NCBI GenBank assembly: GCA_963922455.1
Contig: CAWUIO010000012.1
Span: forward strand, 22,312 to 86,311
DNA from: CAWUIO01 sp963922455
GTDB taxonomy: Bacteria; Bacteroidota; Bacteroidia; Cytophagales; Microscillaceae
Direction of reading: 5' to 3'
DNA length: 64,000 nt
In this document: positions 37,053 to 45,753 of the stretch, in pieces
Layout of the letters: every line of letters begins with the position of its first letter
Position numbering within the stretch: position 1 is the stretch's first letter
Program-made: the position numbers and the translations under genes
Notes under the pieces: model-generated
The model's input: only the letters and a program-made list of their open reading frames with translations
Told to the model about the DNA's origin: nothing
Databases searched by the model: none

Positions 37053-37071
37053 TTGAGAAGAATCTTGACTC

Positions 37072-39189
37072 TTATACTAGGTTGGGTATTACAATTTCAA
37101 AACTAGTTCCCGTACCCAAGGTCGATTGTACGTCTATTTTGCCTTCCAGTTTCTCTAAAGTAGATTTTACGATATACATACCAAGTCCCGATCCATCCGA
37201 TTTTTCGGTGGCTCTAAAAAACATATCGTAAATTTTATTTAAATATTCTTCCGATATCCCGATTCCATTGTCTTCAAACTTAACCCAGGCTTGATTGGGG
37301 TGTATATTGATGTGAATCTTGAGGAAGTTATCGCTAGCGTGCGGGTTAAAATATTTGTAGGCATTGGAAATAATATTGCTAAAAATAATTTTTAGCCGGA
37401 GGAGGTCAGAACAAAACACAGTCGTACTTCCTTCCAAGGATACCTCAGTACGTATTCTTTTATGACTTTCTAAGTATTCCAAATCGGAGATACAAGCCTC
37501 AATGATCTCATCAAAGTTAATTTCTTCTACTTGGATCTCAGTGCGTTGGGTCTTGGCATAATTAAGCATCGAGCGTACAAAACCATCTAATTTGAGGATA
37601 CGGTTTTCAATCAAGTGAACATACTCTTGAATCTTATTCGGATTATTTTCAAGTTTGATGACATTGACCAGTCCCAAAATAGTACTAAGGGGCGAGCGAA
37701 GATCGTGAGAAATTTTATACACCAATTGATCCAGCTCAAAATTACGATTAGAGAGTTCTTTGAGGGCTTTCTCGAGAATATTCTGATTGGCTACCAGCTT
37801 TTCATTACTCTGATGAATTTCCTGTTCATTTTTCTTCCTCGCTGTGATATCTTGGGCCATCGTCACGACATAATTGATATCGCTTTCTTCAAAGTAAAGA
37901 AGTATGGCACTGATGAAAAGCCAAACATAGTGCCCTTCCTTATGGCGTAGCCTGATTTCACCCGTGGTGAGTTGCTCACTCATAAGCTTGAGCCTTCCAT
38001 CTATCAAAATGTCTAGGTCGTCGGGATGGGTAAGTTCCTCAAAAGGGGTTTCACCCATAGCATCCAGTTCTGCGGTAGTGTAGCCCAATATATCTTCCAA
38101 CTTATGGTTGCTAAATACCCGTTTATTATTGATTAAGTCATAAGCATTGAGCTCAGCGGGGATGGCCAAGGCAATACCTTTGATCAAGGTCTGGCTTTCT
38201 CTAAGCTTTTCCAGGGTATTCAGAATGTTTTTAGACTGGGAGTTTAGTTGTTGTTGGGCCAATTTATAAGAGATTTCATGGTGGTTAAGGGCCCGGTTCT
38301 GGCGATCCAACTGCTCATTGAGTAAATGTAAGGCTTGGTGTACAGCGTCGTGTTTTTGAGAACCCTTGATAAAGTACAAAATCAATTCTTGGCCCGGTAA
38401 ATTGAAGGGGATTAGCCAAACTTGAAAGAGGTGATATTTGCCTGAGGCTTTTTGCCAACGTATATTTTGTAAGCGGATAGAAAAGTCATCCGGGCGAGTA
38501 TTGGGAGATATGCTATCTAAATCACTCGGATGAATCAGCTCCCAAAAACGGGCCGTATCCTGAGGATGCCATACTTTCCCTTCATAACCCAAAATTTGGT
38601 ACAACTGATGATTGCTGTAAATAAAAGATTGTGTATTTAAGGAGTATAGGGCCACCTCACCTGGCAAGTTGTGTAGCAAATTAAATAACTGATTCCCCTC
38701 ATTGAGCACGTCAAGATTTTTAAGAAGATCTGGCCCTTGCAATTTATCTTTAGGAGGATGGGCCTCGATAGCTTTTGATTTAGGTGAATGCCCATTTTTA
38801 AAAGCTTGCCCATTATGAACAAAGTTTTTGTATTGCCCAGGCGAGGATTGATAATAGTAAATGCTCAAAAGGGCGTGCTTAGATTGGGGCAGCGGTAATA
38901 CCTCGGCTTGTAGGGGGGTAGAAAAGACCTCGTCACACTTTACGCATAAACTAAGCGTATGGGCTTGGGAGACTTGAGAAACAAGTTGTAAAACTTGATC
39001 CAAACTTTGAGCTTGGGGAGTTTTCAAGATTTCACTCCAGTGTATAGGGAATGTTGCCCCCCTACGTACTGGACAAATATTTTTGAAAGCTTGGTTGAAA
39101 TGGATGATCAATCCATCGTTTTGTATAACTAATTGAGGGATATTACTAAGCTCGAAGACTTGTAACAGCTCGTGTTCGAGTACACTCAT
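37072..39189 (-). CDS. PAS-domain sensor histidine kinase, probably cytoplasmic
   Basis: A 705-residue kinase with no signal peptide or membrane helix. Three PAS-like regions can be seen: residues about 8-110 (ELSNIPQLVIQNDGLIIHFN), 165-290 (LPGEVALYSLNTQSFIYSNH, with IHPSDLDSI) and 335-455 (LEDILGYTTAELDAMG, LTHPDDLD, and YVVTMAQDITARKKNEQE, the PAC end). A coiled coil leads to HisKA, with the phosphoacceptor in ISHDLRSPLSTILG near residue 495. The ATPase domain has NIISNAYKYF, FEDNGIGISEEY and GSGLGMYIVKSTL. It should sense an intracellular signal. No response regulator lies next to it, so its partner is not known. A strong terminator follows. Confidence 0.92.
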   Translation of the reverse strand: MSVLEHELLQVFELSNIPQLVIQNDGLIIHFNQAFKNICPVRRGATFPIHWSEILKTPQAQSLDQVLQLVSQVSQAHTLSLCVKCDEVFSTPLQAEVLPLPQSKHALLSIYYYQSSPGQYKNFVHNGQAFKNGHSPKSKAIEAHPPKDKLQGPDLLKNLDVLNEGNQLFNLLHNLPGEVALYSLNTQSFIYSNHQLYQILGYEGKVWHPQDTARFWELIHPSDLDSISPNTRPDDFSIRLQNIRWQKASGKYHLFQVWLIPFNLPGQELILYFIKGSQKHDAVHQALHLLNEQLDRQNRALNHHEISYKLAQQQLNSQSKNILNTLEKLRESQTLIKGIALAIPAELNAYDLINNKRVFSNHKLEDILGYTTAELDAMGETPFEELTHPDDLDILIDGRLKLMSEQLTTGEIRLRHKEGHYVWLFISAILLYFEESDINYVVTMAQDITARKKNEQEIHQSNEKLVANQNILEKALKELSNRNFELDQLVYKISHDLRSPLSTILGLVNVIKLENNPNKIQEYVHLIENRILKLDGFVRSMLNYAKTQRTEIQVEEINFDEIIEACISDLEYLESHKRIRTEVSLEGSTTVFCSDLLRLKIIFSNIISNAYKYFNPHASDNFLKIHINIHPNQAWVKFEDNGIGISEEYLNKIYDMFFRATEKSDGSGLGMYIVKSTLEKLEGKIDVQSTLGTGTSFEIVIPNLV

Positions 39190-39331
39190 AACAATTATGG
39201 CAGAAGAACTGATTTAAAAGGATGCGATGTCATTATTATAACGGCAATTTAGCTACAGTTCTCTGGCAATTGATGAGTGATTTGGGCGAAAATCTGGCGA
39301 GGTAAGAATTTCTGAGAAAATGTCAAGAAAT

Positions 39332-39359
39332 AAGCTCCACAGAGTAACTGTGGAGCTTT
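39332..39359 (-). terminator. Rho-independent terminator of the carboxylase gene
   Basis: AAGCTCCACAG (39332-39342) pairs perfectly with CTGTGGAGCTT (39349-39359), giving an 11-bp stem with a 6-nt loop just after the minus-strand stop at 39366. The T-run is short on the minus strand and clearer on the plus strand. Confidence 0.8.
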
Positions 39360-39365
39360 TAATGC

Positions 39366-40949
39366 TTAAAGGGGGATGTTGCCATGTTTTTTGGGAGGTA
39401 ACTTCTCCGCTTTGTTTTTAAGCATATCAAAGGCTTTGAGAAGTTTTATCCGGGTATTTTCGGGCACAATGACCTCATCGATATAACCGCGGTGGGCAGC
39501 CCGGTAGGGAGTGGCAAATTTTTGGGTATATTCATCCACTTTTTCCTGTAATTTGGCTTCTGGATCATCCGATGCTTGTATTTCGTGTCGGAAAATGATC
39601 TCAGATGCACCCTTAGCTCCCATCACGGCAATTTCGGCACTCGGCCAGGCAAAGTTCATATCGGCACCAATGTGTTTGGAATTCATCACATCATAAGCCC
39701 CTCCATACGCTTTGCGGGTAATTACGGTTACTCGGGGGACAGTTGCCTCGCAAAAGGCGTACAATAATTTGGCTCCATTTCGGATAATCGCGTTCCATTC
39801 TTGATCAGTCCCGGGCAAAAAGCCTGGCACATCTACCAAAACAAGTAAGGGAATATTAAAAGCATCACAGAAACGTACAAAGCGAGCGGCTTTTACACTG
39901 GAGTTAATGTCTAAAACACCCGCTAATACCGAGGGTTGATTCCCTACTATTCCTATACTTTTCCCACCTAGGCGTGCCAGGCCTACTACCATATTTTCGG
40001 CATAGTCTTTATGCACTTCCAAGAAGGAATCTTCATCGAGGATACCCTCAATGACATCGCGCATATCATAGGGCTGGTTGGGATTTTCAGGCACTAAACT
40101 ATTGAGTTGAGGGCGCGTCTCGTCTTGGGTTGTATAGTCTACACTAGGAGGCAGCTCCTCACAGTTTTGGGGAATATACGAAAGAAGACTTTTAATTTGC
40201 TCTAGGCATTCTACTTCATTGGCTACCGAAAAATGCGTAACCCCACTTTTGGAGGCATGGGTCTGTGCCCCTCCAAGTTCTTCTGAACTTACTTCTTCGT
40301 TGGTAACGGTCTTCACTACTTTAGGGCCGGTTACAAACATGTACGAGGTTTGCTCCACCATAAAAATAAAATCGGTGATGGCCGGAGAGTAAACAGCTCC
40401 CCCCGCGCAGGGCCCCATGATGGCCGAAATCTGGGGAACTACCCCCGAAGCCAGGGTATTCCGGTAAAAAATGTCGGCATAGCCTGCCAAGGAAGAAACC
40501 CCTTCTTGGATTCGTGCCCCTCCCGAATCGTTCAGACCAATGACCGGGGCCCCATTTTTAAGGGCCAAGTCCATAATCTTACATATCTTTTCGGCGTAGG
40601 TTTCGGAGAGTGAGCCCCCAAATACGGTAAAATCTTGGGAAAAAATATATACCAATCTACCATGTATGGTTCCATATCCGGTCACGACCCCATCTCCCAA
40701 ATAGTGCTCATGGTCTAAGCCAAAATCATTACAACGGTGAATAACGAATTTACCTATTTCTTCAAATGAGCCTGCATCCAGTAGTAAATTGACGCGTTCG
40801 CGGGCGGTCAATTTCCCTTTTTTGTGCTGGGCCTCAACCCGTTTGGGGCCTCCTCCGGCCAAAGCCTCTTCATTTAGCTTTTTTAATTGGGCAATTCGGT
40901 CTTCGGAGTTCTGTAAGTTAGGAGAGTTATTTTCAGTTTGTTGTTCCAT
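39366..40949 (-). CDS. pccB: Acyl-CoA carboxylase beta subunit (propionyl-CoA carboxylase type)
   Basis: A 527-residue carboxyltransferase that moves carboxyl from biotin to propionyl-CoA or another acyl-CoA. The N-terminal and C-terminal crotonase-like halves are both complete. Evidence includes GKLTARERVNLLLDAGSFEE, FSQDFTVFGGSLSE, GLNDSGGARIQEG (oxyanion hole), GPCAGGAVYSPAITDFIFMV, LVDVPGFLPGTDQEW and ITRKAYGGAYDVM, all characteristic of the PCC beta family. Length is normal. The biotin carboxylase/BCCP partner is not in this window, so it must be encoded elsewhere. The gene appears monocistronic, with its own terminator. Confidence 0.95.
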   Translation of the reverse strand: MEQQTENNSPNLQNSEDRIAQLKKLNEEALAGGGPKRVEAQHKKGKLTARERVNLLLDAGSFEEIGKFVIHRCNDFGLDHEHYLGDGVVTGYGTIHGRLVYIFSQDFTVFGGSLSETYAEKICKIMDLALKNGAPVIGLNDSGGARIQEGVSSLAGYADIFYRNTLASGVVPQISAIMGPCAGGAVYSPAITDFIFMVEQTSYMFVTGPKVVKTVTNEEVSSEELGGAQTHASKSGVTHFSVANEVECLEQIKSLLSYIPQNCEELPPSVDYTTQDETRPQLNSLVPENPNQPYDMRDVIEGILDEDSFLEVHKDYAENMVVGLARLGGKSIGIVGNQPSVLAGVLDINSSVKAARFVRFCDAFNIPLLVLVDVPGFLPGTDQEWNAIIRNGAKLLYAFCEATVPRVTVITRKAYGGAYDVMNSKHIGADMNFAWPSAEIAVMGAKGASEIIFRHEIQASDDPEAKLQEKVDEYTQKFATPYRAAHRGYIDEVIVPENTRIKLLKAFDMLKNKAEKLPPKKHGNIPL

Positions 40950-41183
40950 GGAAGCTCACAATTTGTTTATCAAATCATTTACCGGGCAATTTAAATAAAA
41001 AAAAGGAGGAGCAATCTGATGAAGCTTTTTCTGTGGAAAGGAAATCGCTAAATTAGTATAGCTTGATTTTTACCCTGTTTTTTGAAATTGAAGTCATCCC
41101 TAACTGGAAGCGAAGGCTTTTCGTGGAACAGCGCTATGAAGTCCCCACCTGCCAGCTAATAAGTCCTGAATTTCTTTCTCTTT

Positions 41184-41323
41184 GGCTTAGGGATACCCAC
41201 CGCTTGCGGCGGAGACCGAAAGGGCCTGGTGCGGGGGGAGGCTCCGGCTTGGCTGGGTAGCCCGACCGGCGCTGGTACTTAGGGCCTCTATGAAAAGCCC
41301 AGGGCCTAGCGCCGGGAAGCCCC
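41184..41323 (-). repeat. Dispersed GC-rich structured element, copy 8 (T-A class)
   Basis: On the minus strand it runs from GGGGCTTCCCGGCGCT to CCCTAAGCC, with an 8-bp stem B (CCGGCGCT/AGCGCCGG). Its first base touches the last base of the TonB receptor stop codon, so the element directly abuts the gene, in sense orientation. The middle part is diverged. The flank beyond AAGCC is AAAGAGAAAGAAA, purine only. Confidence 0.82.
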
Positions 41324-43710
41324 TAAAAATCAATCACGATGCCCAACGTAGGAATGACGGCACTGTTGTCCAACTCGGTGATTTCCACCAATTGATTGGG
41401 CTCAAGCACCTCTCCCTGGTCATTTCGGGCCAAGCCGTATACTGGGGCGGTAGGTATCTCATTGCCCAAGATATTTTCAACCTCAAAAAAGACGTTGAAC
41501 GTCCACCGGGGGAAATTCCATTTTTTGTCAATCCGGATATCGGTGGAGTTGAAGACATCCAACCTTTCCGAGCCTAAGCGATCATAATTGAAGACAAAAT
41601 CCGGATAAATTGGCTCGGAGGCGGCCACATCTACCGGAGCAAACGGGGCCCTTCCCAAGTATCGGATCCTCAAGCCGATTTCCCAGTTGCGGGGTAATTT
41701 ATACCCCCCCGTAAAAGTTAAGATATGGCGGTTATCCCAGGAAGAGGGGAGAAATTCATCCCGGTTAAAGCCGGTAAATTCGCTTTTGTAATACGTGTAG
41801 GCCAAGATTCCGTAGAAATTTTTGGCTAGTTTTTGCTGGATTGCCAATTCTAAGCCATAAGTTCGGCCTCGGCCTACGGTTTCTACCTCTTCGTTTCCGA
41901 GTACTTCAAAACCCCCGCCCAAATTGGCCAGAGAAACGCTATCATTTACCGAGACCGGATAATCATCGTAGCGCTTGTAAAAACCTTCTAAAGTTATCCG
42001 AGTGGAAGAGGTGGGTAAATATTCCAAGCCAGCAACGAAGTGATCGTTTTGGGTATATTTAGCATCTTGGTTGGTAAAATTTCCTAGATTGTCTTGAAAA
42101 CCAAGGATGGTAGAAGGGGGGATTTTGTAATACCGCCCCAGCGAAGTATTGAAGGTCCACTTGGCTTCTTCATCCAATTGAATGGCCAAGGCAAAGCGAG
42201 GAGAGAAGGTGCGCCAAATTTGATTGCCTTGATTGGTAAAGGTGTTTCCATCCAACCTAAAACCAAAGGAAGGAGTGATTCGCCCTTGGGCTAGGGGTTT
42301 GGATACTTGGAAAAATGCTCCATAACGAAAGAAATCATTATCCGAATTGAAATCATTGCCATCGTTTACGTCTAAAGTATTGTTGGAATATCCTACTGAT
42401 TGAAAGAGTATCCCGCTGCTTAAGGTCCAATCTCCTAAGAAGTTATTCATTTCCCAGCGAAATTTGTTTTCCCATTCCCTTGAACGGTTTTGGAAGAATA
42501 AACCCTCTAGGTTAACATTATCGCTATACTGGCTGAAATTGTTATTAAAGATATTGGCACTCAGGGTAGTACGCATAAAGCCTGTGCCGTTTTTAAATCT
42601 TCTTTTCCAACTGATGCCTGTTGTACTAGACCACTGACTAATAAGAGGAACTTGCTCTAAGGATGCCTGCTGCTCAGCATCTAAGTCATCTTCGGGGTTG
42701 ACCCGGAAATCGTCTACTGAGCCTAGGCCAATGATATTGATTTCATTATAGTCATCAATTTTATGATTGATTTTGAACTGATAATCCCAGTAGTCGGGCA
42801 AAAAGGGGAGGCCGATTACTTCAAAAAGAAATTGCAGGTAGGAGCGGCGAACTGAAGCAATGAAGGTGGTTTTGGACCTTTCTCTTTTTTTACCCTTAAA
42901 GAGTGGGCCTTCTAAAGTAAGGGCAGCTTCACTGGCACTTACCCGAATATTAGTTTGCAGATTTTTGGCATTTCCGTCTCTTTGATCAAACTGTAAGACA
43001 CCCGAAAGCACATTGTCGTACTGCGCCCCAAAGGCACTGGTACTTAAGGTTACTCCTTCAAAAAATGAGACATTCAATAAGCCAACTGGCCCTCCGGCAC
43101 TACCCTGGGTGGCAAAGTGATTGATATTAGGTATTTCTACACCATCCAGATAATACACGGCCTCATTGGGAGCACCTCCCCGGATAATGACATCATTTCG
43201 AAAACCGCCAACCGAGCTAGACACACCAGGAAGCGACTGCACTACCTTGGCAATATCATTATTACCTCCCGGATAGGTTGCAATTTCTTCTCGAGATAGT
43301 TTTTGGATAGACAAAGGTGTTTCATCTAGTTTATCAAAGGGGCTGGATTGAATCACTATCTCACCTACCTTAGTGGCCGATTCTTCTAGCTTAAAATTCA
43401 AGTCAGGGTTCCCACCTGAGCGAATAATGATGTTAAATCGAGTCAGACTTTGGTAGCCAATATAAGAAGCAATTACTTTGTAAGATTGGGCGGGTACGTT
43501 GGGAATGGTGTAGTATCCCTCCAAATTGGTAACCCCCCCCAATTGGGTTCCCTCCACACGGACAGTAGCGCCAATAAGTGGCTCATCTGTTTTGGCATCC
43601 TTGACAAAACCCGTTAATTGCCCAGTGTTTTGGGCATACATTTGGCTAAGGTTCAAAAAGCTAGCAATGATAAGGAAAAGCTGTATTAGTTTTTTGTTTG
43701 GAATAAACAT
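41323..43710 (-). CDS. TonB-dependent outer-membrane receptor with carboxypeptidase-regulatory-like domain
   Basis: A 795-residue TonB-dependent transporter. The signal peptide (1-26, LFLIIASFLNLSQMYAQ) is followed by a CarboxypepD_reg-like beta-sandwich (28-115; GFVKDAKTDEPLIGATVRVE, GYYTIPNVPA), a plug domain (about 120-230; VQSLPGVSSSVGGF, VIIRGGAPNEAVYYLDGVEI) and a 22-strand-type barrel ending VIPTLGIVIDF. The plug has an ordinary length and no SusC-style extension, and no SusD partner is adjacent, so it is not a clear polysaccharide locus. It is divergent from a MarR-family regulator with a perfect 16-bp palindrome between them, which suggests MarR control. Ligand unknown. Confidence 0.9.
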   Translation of the reverse strand: MFIPNKKLIQLFLIIASFLNLSQMYAQNTGQLTGFVKDAKTDEPLIGATVRVEGTQLGGVTNLEGYYTIPNVPAQSYKVIASYIGYQSLTRFNIIIRSGGNPDLNFKLEESATKVGEIVIQSSPFDKLDETPLSIQKLSREEIATYPGGNNDIAKVVQSLPGVSSSVGGFRNDVIIRGGAPNEAVYYLDGVEIPNINHFATQGSAGGPVGLLNVSFFEGVTLSTSAFGAQYDNVLSGVLQFDQRDGNAKNLQTNIRVSASEAALTLEGPLFKGKKRERSKTTFIASVRRSYLQFLFEVIGLPFLPDYWDYQFKINHKIDDYNEINIIGLGSVDDFRVNPEDDLDAEQQASLEQVPLISQWSSTTGISWKRRFKNGTGFMRTTLSANIFNNNFSQYSDNVNLEGLFFQNRSREWENKFRWEMNNFLGDWTLSSGILFQSVGYSNNTLDVNDGNDFNSDNDFFRYGAFFQVSKPLAQGRITPSFGFRLDGNTFTNQGNQIWRTFSPRFALAIQLDEEAKWTFNTSLGRYYKIPPSTILGFQDNLGNFTNQDAKYTQNDHFVAGLEYLPTSSTRITLEGFYKRYDDYPVSVNDSVSLANLGGGFEVLGNEEVETVGRGRTYGLELAIQQKLAKNFYGILAYTYYKSEFTGFNRDEFLPSSWDNRHILTFTGGYKLPRNWEIGLRIRYLGRAPFAPVDVAASEPIYPDFVFNYDRLGSERLDVFNSTDIRIDKKWNFPRWTFNVFFEVENILGNEIPTAPVYGLARNDQGEVLEPNQLVEITELDNSAVIPTLGIVIDF

Positions 43711-43750
43711 GGTACATATTTTAAGGTTTTATGAAAGCATAACCATGTAA

Positions 43751-43766
43751 AAAACAAATTTGTTTT
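43751..43766. promoter_or_regulatory. Perfect 16-bp palindrome, candidate MarR operator
   Basis: AAAACAAATTTGTTTT is a perfect palindrome in the 91-bp divergent gap between the TonB receptor and the MarR-family gene. It is 35 bp upstream of the regulator's TTG start and 40 bp upstream of the receptor's ATG. MarR dimers typically bind such A/T-rich palindromes in divergent promoters, so autoregulation plus control of the receptor is the natural inference. Confidence 0.65.
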
Positions 43767-43801
43767 AATGAGGTTGTTAAAAGGTACAAAAACATAGTAA
43801 T

Positions 43802-44488
43802 TTGAAAAAAGAAAGTGAATATATCATAGAGCTTATCCAGAAATGGCAAGCTTTTAGTCGCGAGGAGGCAGATTGGTCGCTAGCATCCTTTGCTCGTTGG
43901 CATTATCGTAAGACTTGGCTGGATAAGGAACCTCCAAAGCACGAAATGGAAGAATTGTATGCTTCTCCCGAGCGTGAGGATGAGCAAGAAGCCCATCTAC
44001 ATTGGGCGATTGGTGTCGTTTGGGGGCGTTTGAGCCGTTTTTCGGATATTTTGGAGAAGAAGGCCTTTCAAGAACTCCCCATCCGCTCTTTTGAAGATTA
44101 TACCATTTTAAAGAGTATAGAGTATGCAAAAGCCCTTCCTAAGTCGGAATTGGCTCAATTGGCCATGTTAGAACCCAGCACTTGTTTTGAAATATTGAAG
44201 CGTTTGATCCATGGAGGTCTACTTTCAGAAAACATCTCTCCTGAAGATCGTCGTATACGCATCGTTAGCTTAACGGGTAAAGGAAAACAGGTAATTGAGG
44301 AGGCCGATATGAGAGCTTTTCAGGTGGCTCTGTTACTTCCCGGAGACTTTAACCAATCAGAACGTAAGGAGCTATTGACTATTTTTCAAAAGATGGATGC
44401 CTTTCATACCCGCTTGCATGAAGAAAATCCCGATGCCAGCTTGAAAGAAATGATACGCACTTGGCAGGAGTTAAAACCGGAAGATTAA
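43802..44488 (+). CDS. MarR-family transcriptional regulator
   Basis: A 228-residue regulator, longer than the usual 140-180 residues because of an N-terminal helical part (residues 1-85). The winged helix-turn-helix covers about 100-170 (FEDYTILKSIEYAKALPKSE, then LAQLAMLEPSTCFEILKRLI as recognition helix region, then ISPEDRRIRIVSLTGKGKQV as wing), which matches MarR. The start is a TTG at 43802. It is divergent from the TonB receptor and has a palindrome in the shared promoter region. It converges on prmA with a 15-bp gap. Ligand and full regulon are not known. Confidence 0.85.
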   Translation: MKKESEYIIELIQKWQAFSREEADWSLASFARWHYRKTWLDKEPPKHEMEELYASPEREDEQEAHLHWAIGVVWGRLSRFSDILEKKAFQELPIRSFEDYTILKSIEYAKALPKSELAQLAMLEPSTCFEILKRLIHGGLLSENISPEDRRIRIVSLTGKGKQVIEEADMRAFQVALLLPGDFNQSERKELLTIFQKMDAFHTRLHEENPDASLKEMIRTWQELKPED

Positions 44489-44503
44489 GGCCTTTTGTGG
44501 TAT

Positions 44504-45364
44504 CTAGCGTTTTCGGGCCATCCAGTTGAGCCACGGGCTTGATTTTTTTTCGGCTAGCTTTTCCAATTGATTATCTAGTAGTATTTGTCCTAAAGTAGCT
44601 TGGTCTTTTTCCTGAAAACCGCCTAGGAAAATATAGCCCCCAGGCGAGAGCAAAGTACTATAAAAGGGTAACTCCTGAGCCAAAACGTGAAAGTTAAGAT
44701 TGGCTAGCATGCAATCGTAGGGAGGGCTTAAAATAATATCCTGGGCATACCCCTGGTAGAGTTGTATCGTTTGGGCGTGGTTCAAACGCAGGTTTTCCTG
44801 AGCGATGGCAATGGCCCAGGGGTTATTATCTAGGGCTTCCACGCTTTGGGCTCCTTTCTGTTCGGCCAAAAGGGCTAAAATGCCAGTTCCGGTGCCAATA
44901 TCCAAGACTTTAGCGTTTTCTAAGGGGAAGTCTAGGAGGGCCTCCAACATAAGGCGCGTGGAAGGGTGTTGTCCATTGCCAAAAGCCAAGGCCCCCCGAA
45001 TGTATAAGGTATAGGCAAAATCACCGGGGATTTCTTCTTCGGGTGGGCCCACATAGAGCCGATCTGATAGGGTAAAACGATGGCTATGGTCTTCTTTGGC
45101 GGGCCCCCAGCTTTGTGCCTCTGTTGACTCTATATGGTAGGAGAGGGCCTGACCATCTTGGGCATATTTTTGAGCTAAGGAATCTAGTAAAGTCGTGGGC
45201 GGTTCTTCTGGGCAGTAGGCACGTAAACCCTCCGGGCTTTCCCAAAAAGTATCAAAACCCAGCTCACTGAGTTCGGCTATTAAAAGTTCGTTAAGGTTTT
45301 CGGGAACCTCCCAGCGTACTTCAAAAGGAAATTTCGGGTTCAAAGTATGTATATTTTTAGTCAT
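44504..45364 (-). CDS. prmA: Ribosomal protein L11 methyltransferase
   Basis: A 286-residue enzyme that trimethylates ribosomal protein L11. The N-terminal substrate-recognition domain (1-100) precedes a class I methyltransferase domain with FGNGQHPSTRLMLEALLDF, SAM motif I VLDIGTGTGILALLA, EALDNNPWAIAIAQENLRLN and LANLNFHVLAQELP. The FGNGQHPST segment corresponds to the family's FGTGxHxTT signature. I use the ATG at 45364; a GTG three codons earlier (45373) is possible. Element copy 9 lies 27 bp upstream of the start, so it may be in the leader or promoter region. Confidence 0.92.
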   Translation of the reverse strand: MTKNIHTLNPKFPFEVRWEVPENLNELLIAELSELGFDTFWESPEGLRAYCPEEPPTTLLDSLAQKYAQDGQALSYHIESTEAQSWGPAKEDHSHRFTLSDRLYVGPPEEEIPGDFAYTLYIRGALAFGNGQHPSTRLMLEALLDFPLENAKVLDIGTGTGILALLAEQKGAQSVEALDNNPWAIAIAQENLRLNHAQTIQLYQGYAQDIILSPPYDCMLANLNFHVLAQELPFYSTLLSPGGYIFLGGFQEKDQATLGQILLDNQLEKLAEKKSSPWLNWMARKR

Positions 45365-45391
45365 GTGGCTCACGGAATTTAAAAAAGACTA

Positions 45392-45520
45392 GGGGCTTCC
45401 CCGCGTAATGTTAGCAAGTGTCTTCTTGAAATTTACTGCCCCCGCGGGTCGGGCTCTCACTACTCGCTGGCCCCCCCGCATCCAGCGGCGAGCTCAAACA
45501 GGCCGTTCCATCCCTAAGCC
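45392..45520 (+). repeat. Dispersed GC-rich structured element, copy 9 (T-A class)
   Basis: It runs from GGGGCTTCCCCGCG to CCCTAAGCC, with stem B CCCGCG/CGCGGG. Stem C is extended here (CGCTGG/CCAGCG). The flank after AAGCC is nine A. It is antisense to both neighbouring minus-strand genes and sits just upstream of prmA. Confidence 0.86.
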
Positions 45521-45576
45521 AAAAAAAAACCGTATGTAGGCCTTATGGGGTTTTAGTATACTCTATATTTTACTGA

Positions 45577-45738
45577 TTAGTTTAACTTCCACTGTATCCC
45601 GGCATTCAAAACGCCCAAAGCCCCCCAGCCCATCTCAAAAAAGCCAGATACTTTGGGGGCATGAACTCGAAAACCAAGGAATGTAAACTGAGTCGGGACA
45701 TAAACTAAATTTTTTTTGAAGCCTACATCTAGTATGTT
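45577..45738 (-). pseudogene. Orphan C-terminal fragment of a paralogue of the adjacent exported protein
   Basis: Immediately downstream of the 45754-46377 gene, a 54-codon stretch in one minus-strand frame ends at TAA (45577) and is preceded by an in-frame TAA (45739-45741). It reads ...TQFTFLGFRVHAPKVSGFFE then MGWGALGVLNAG. This lines up with the end of the neighbouring protein, NITAVGFRYNFQKLSGFLDL then GWGDLGIVTTG. It has no start codon and only the C-terminal portion, so it is a remnant of a tandem duplicate, or the displaced original tail. Confidence 0.7.
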
Positions 45739-45753
45739 TTAATATTCCTTCCA

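Noticed and set aside
41323..43710. SusC/SusD polysaccharide-utilisation locus
   Set aside because: There is no SusD-like gene beside the TonB receptor, and it lacks the long N-terminal SusC features.
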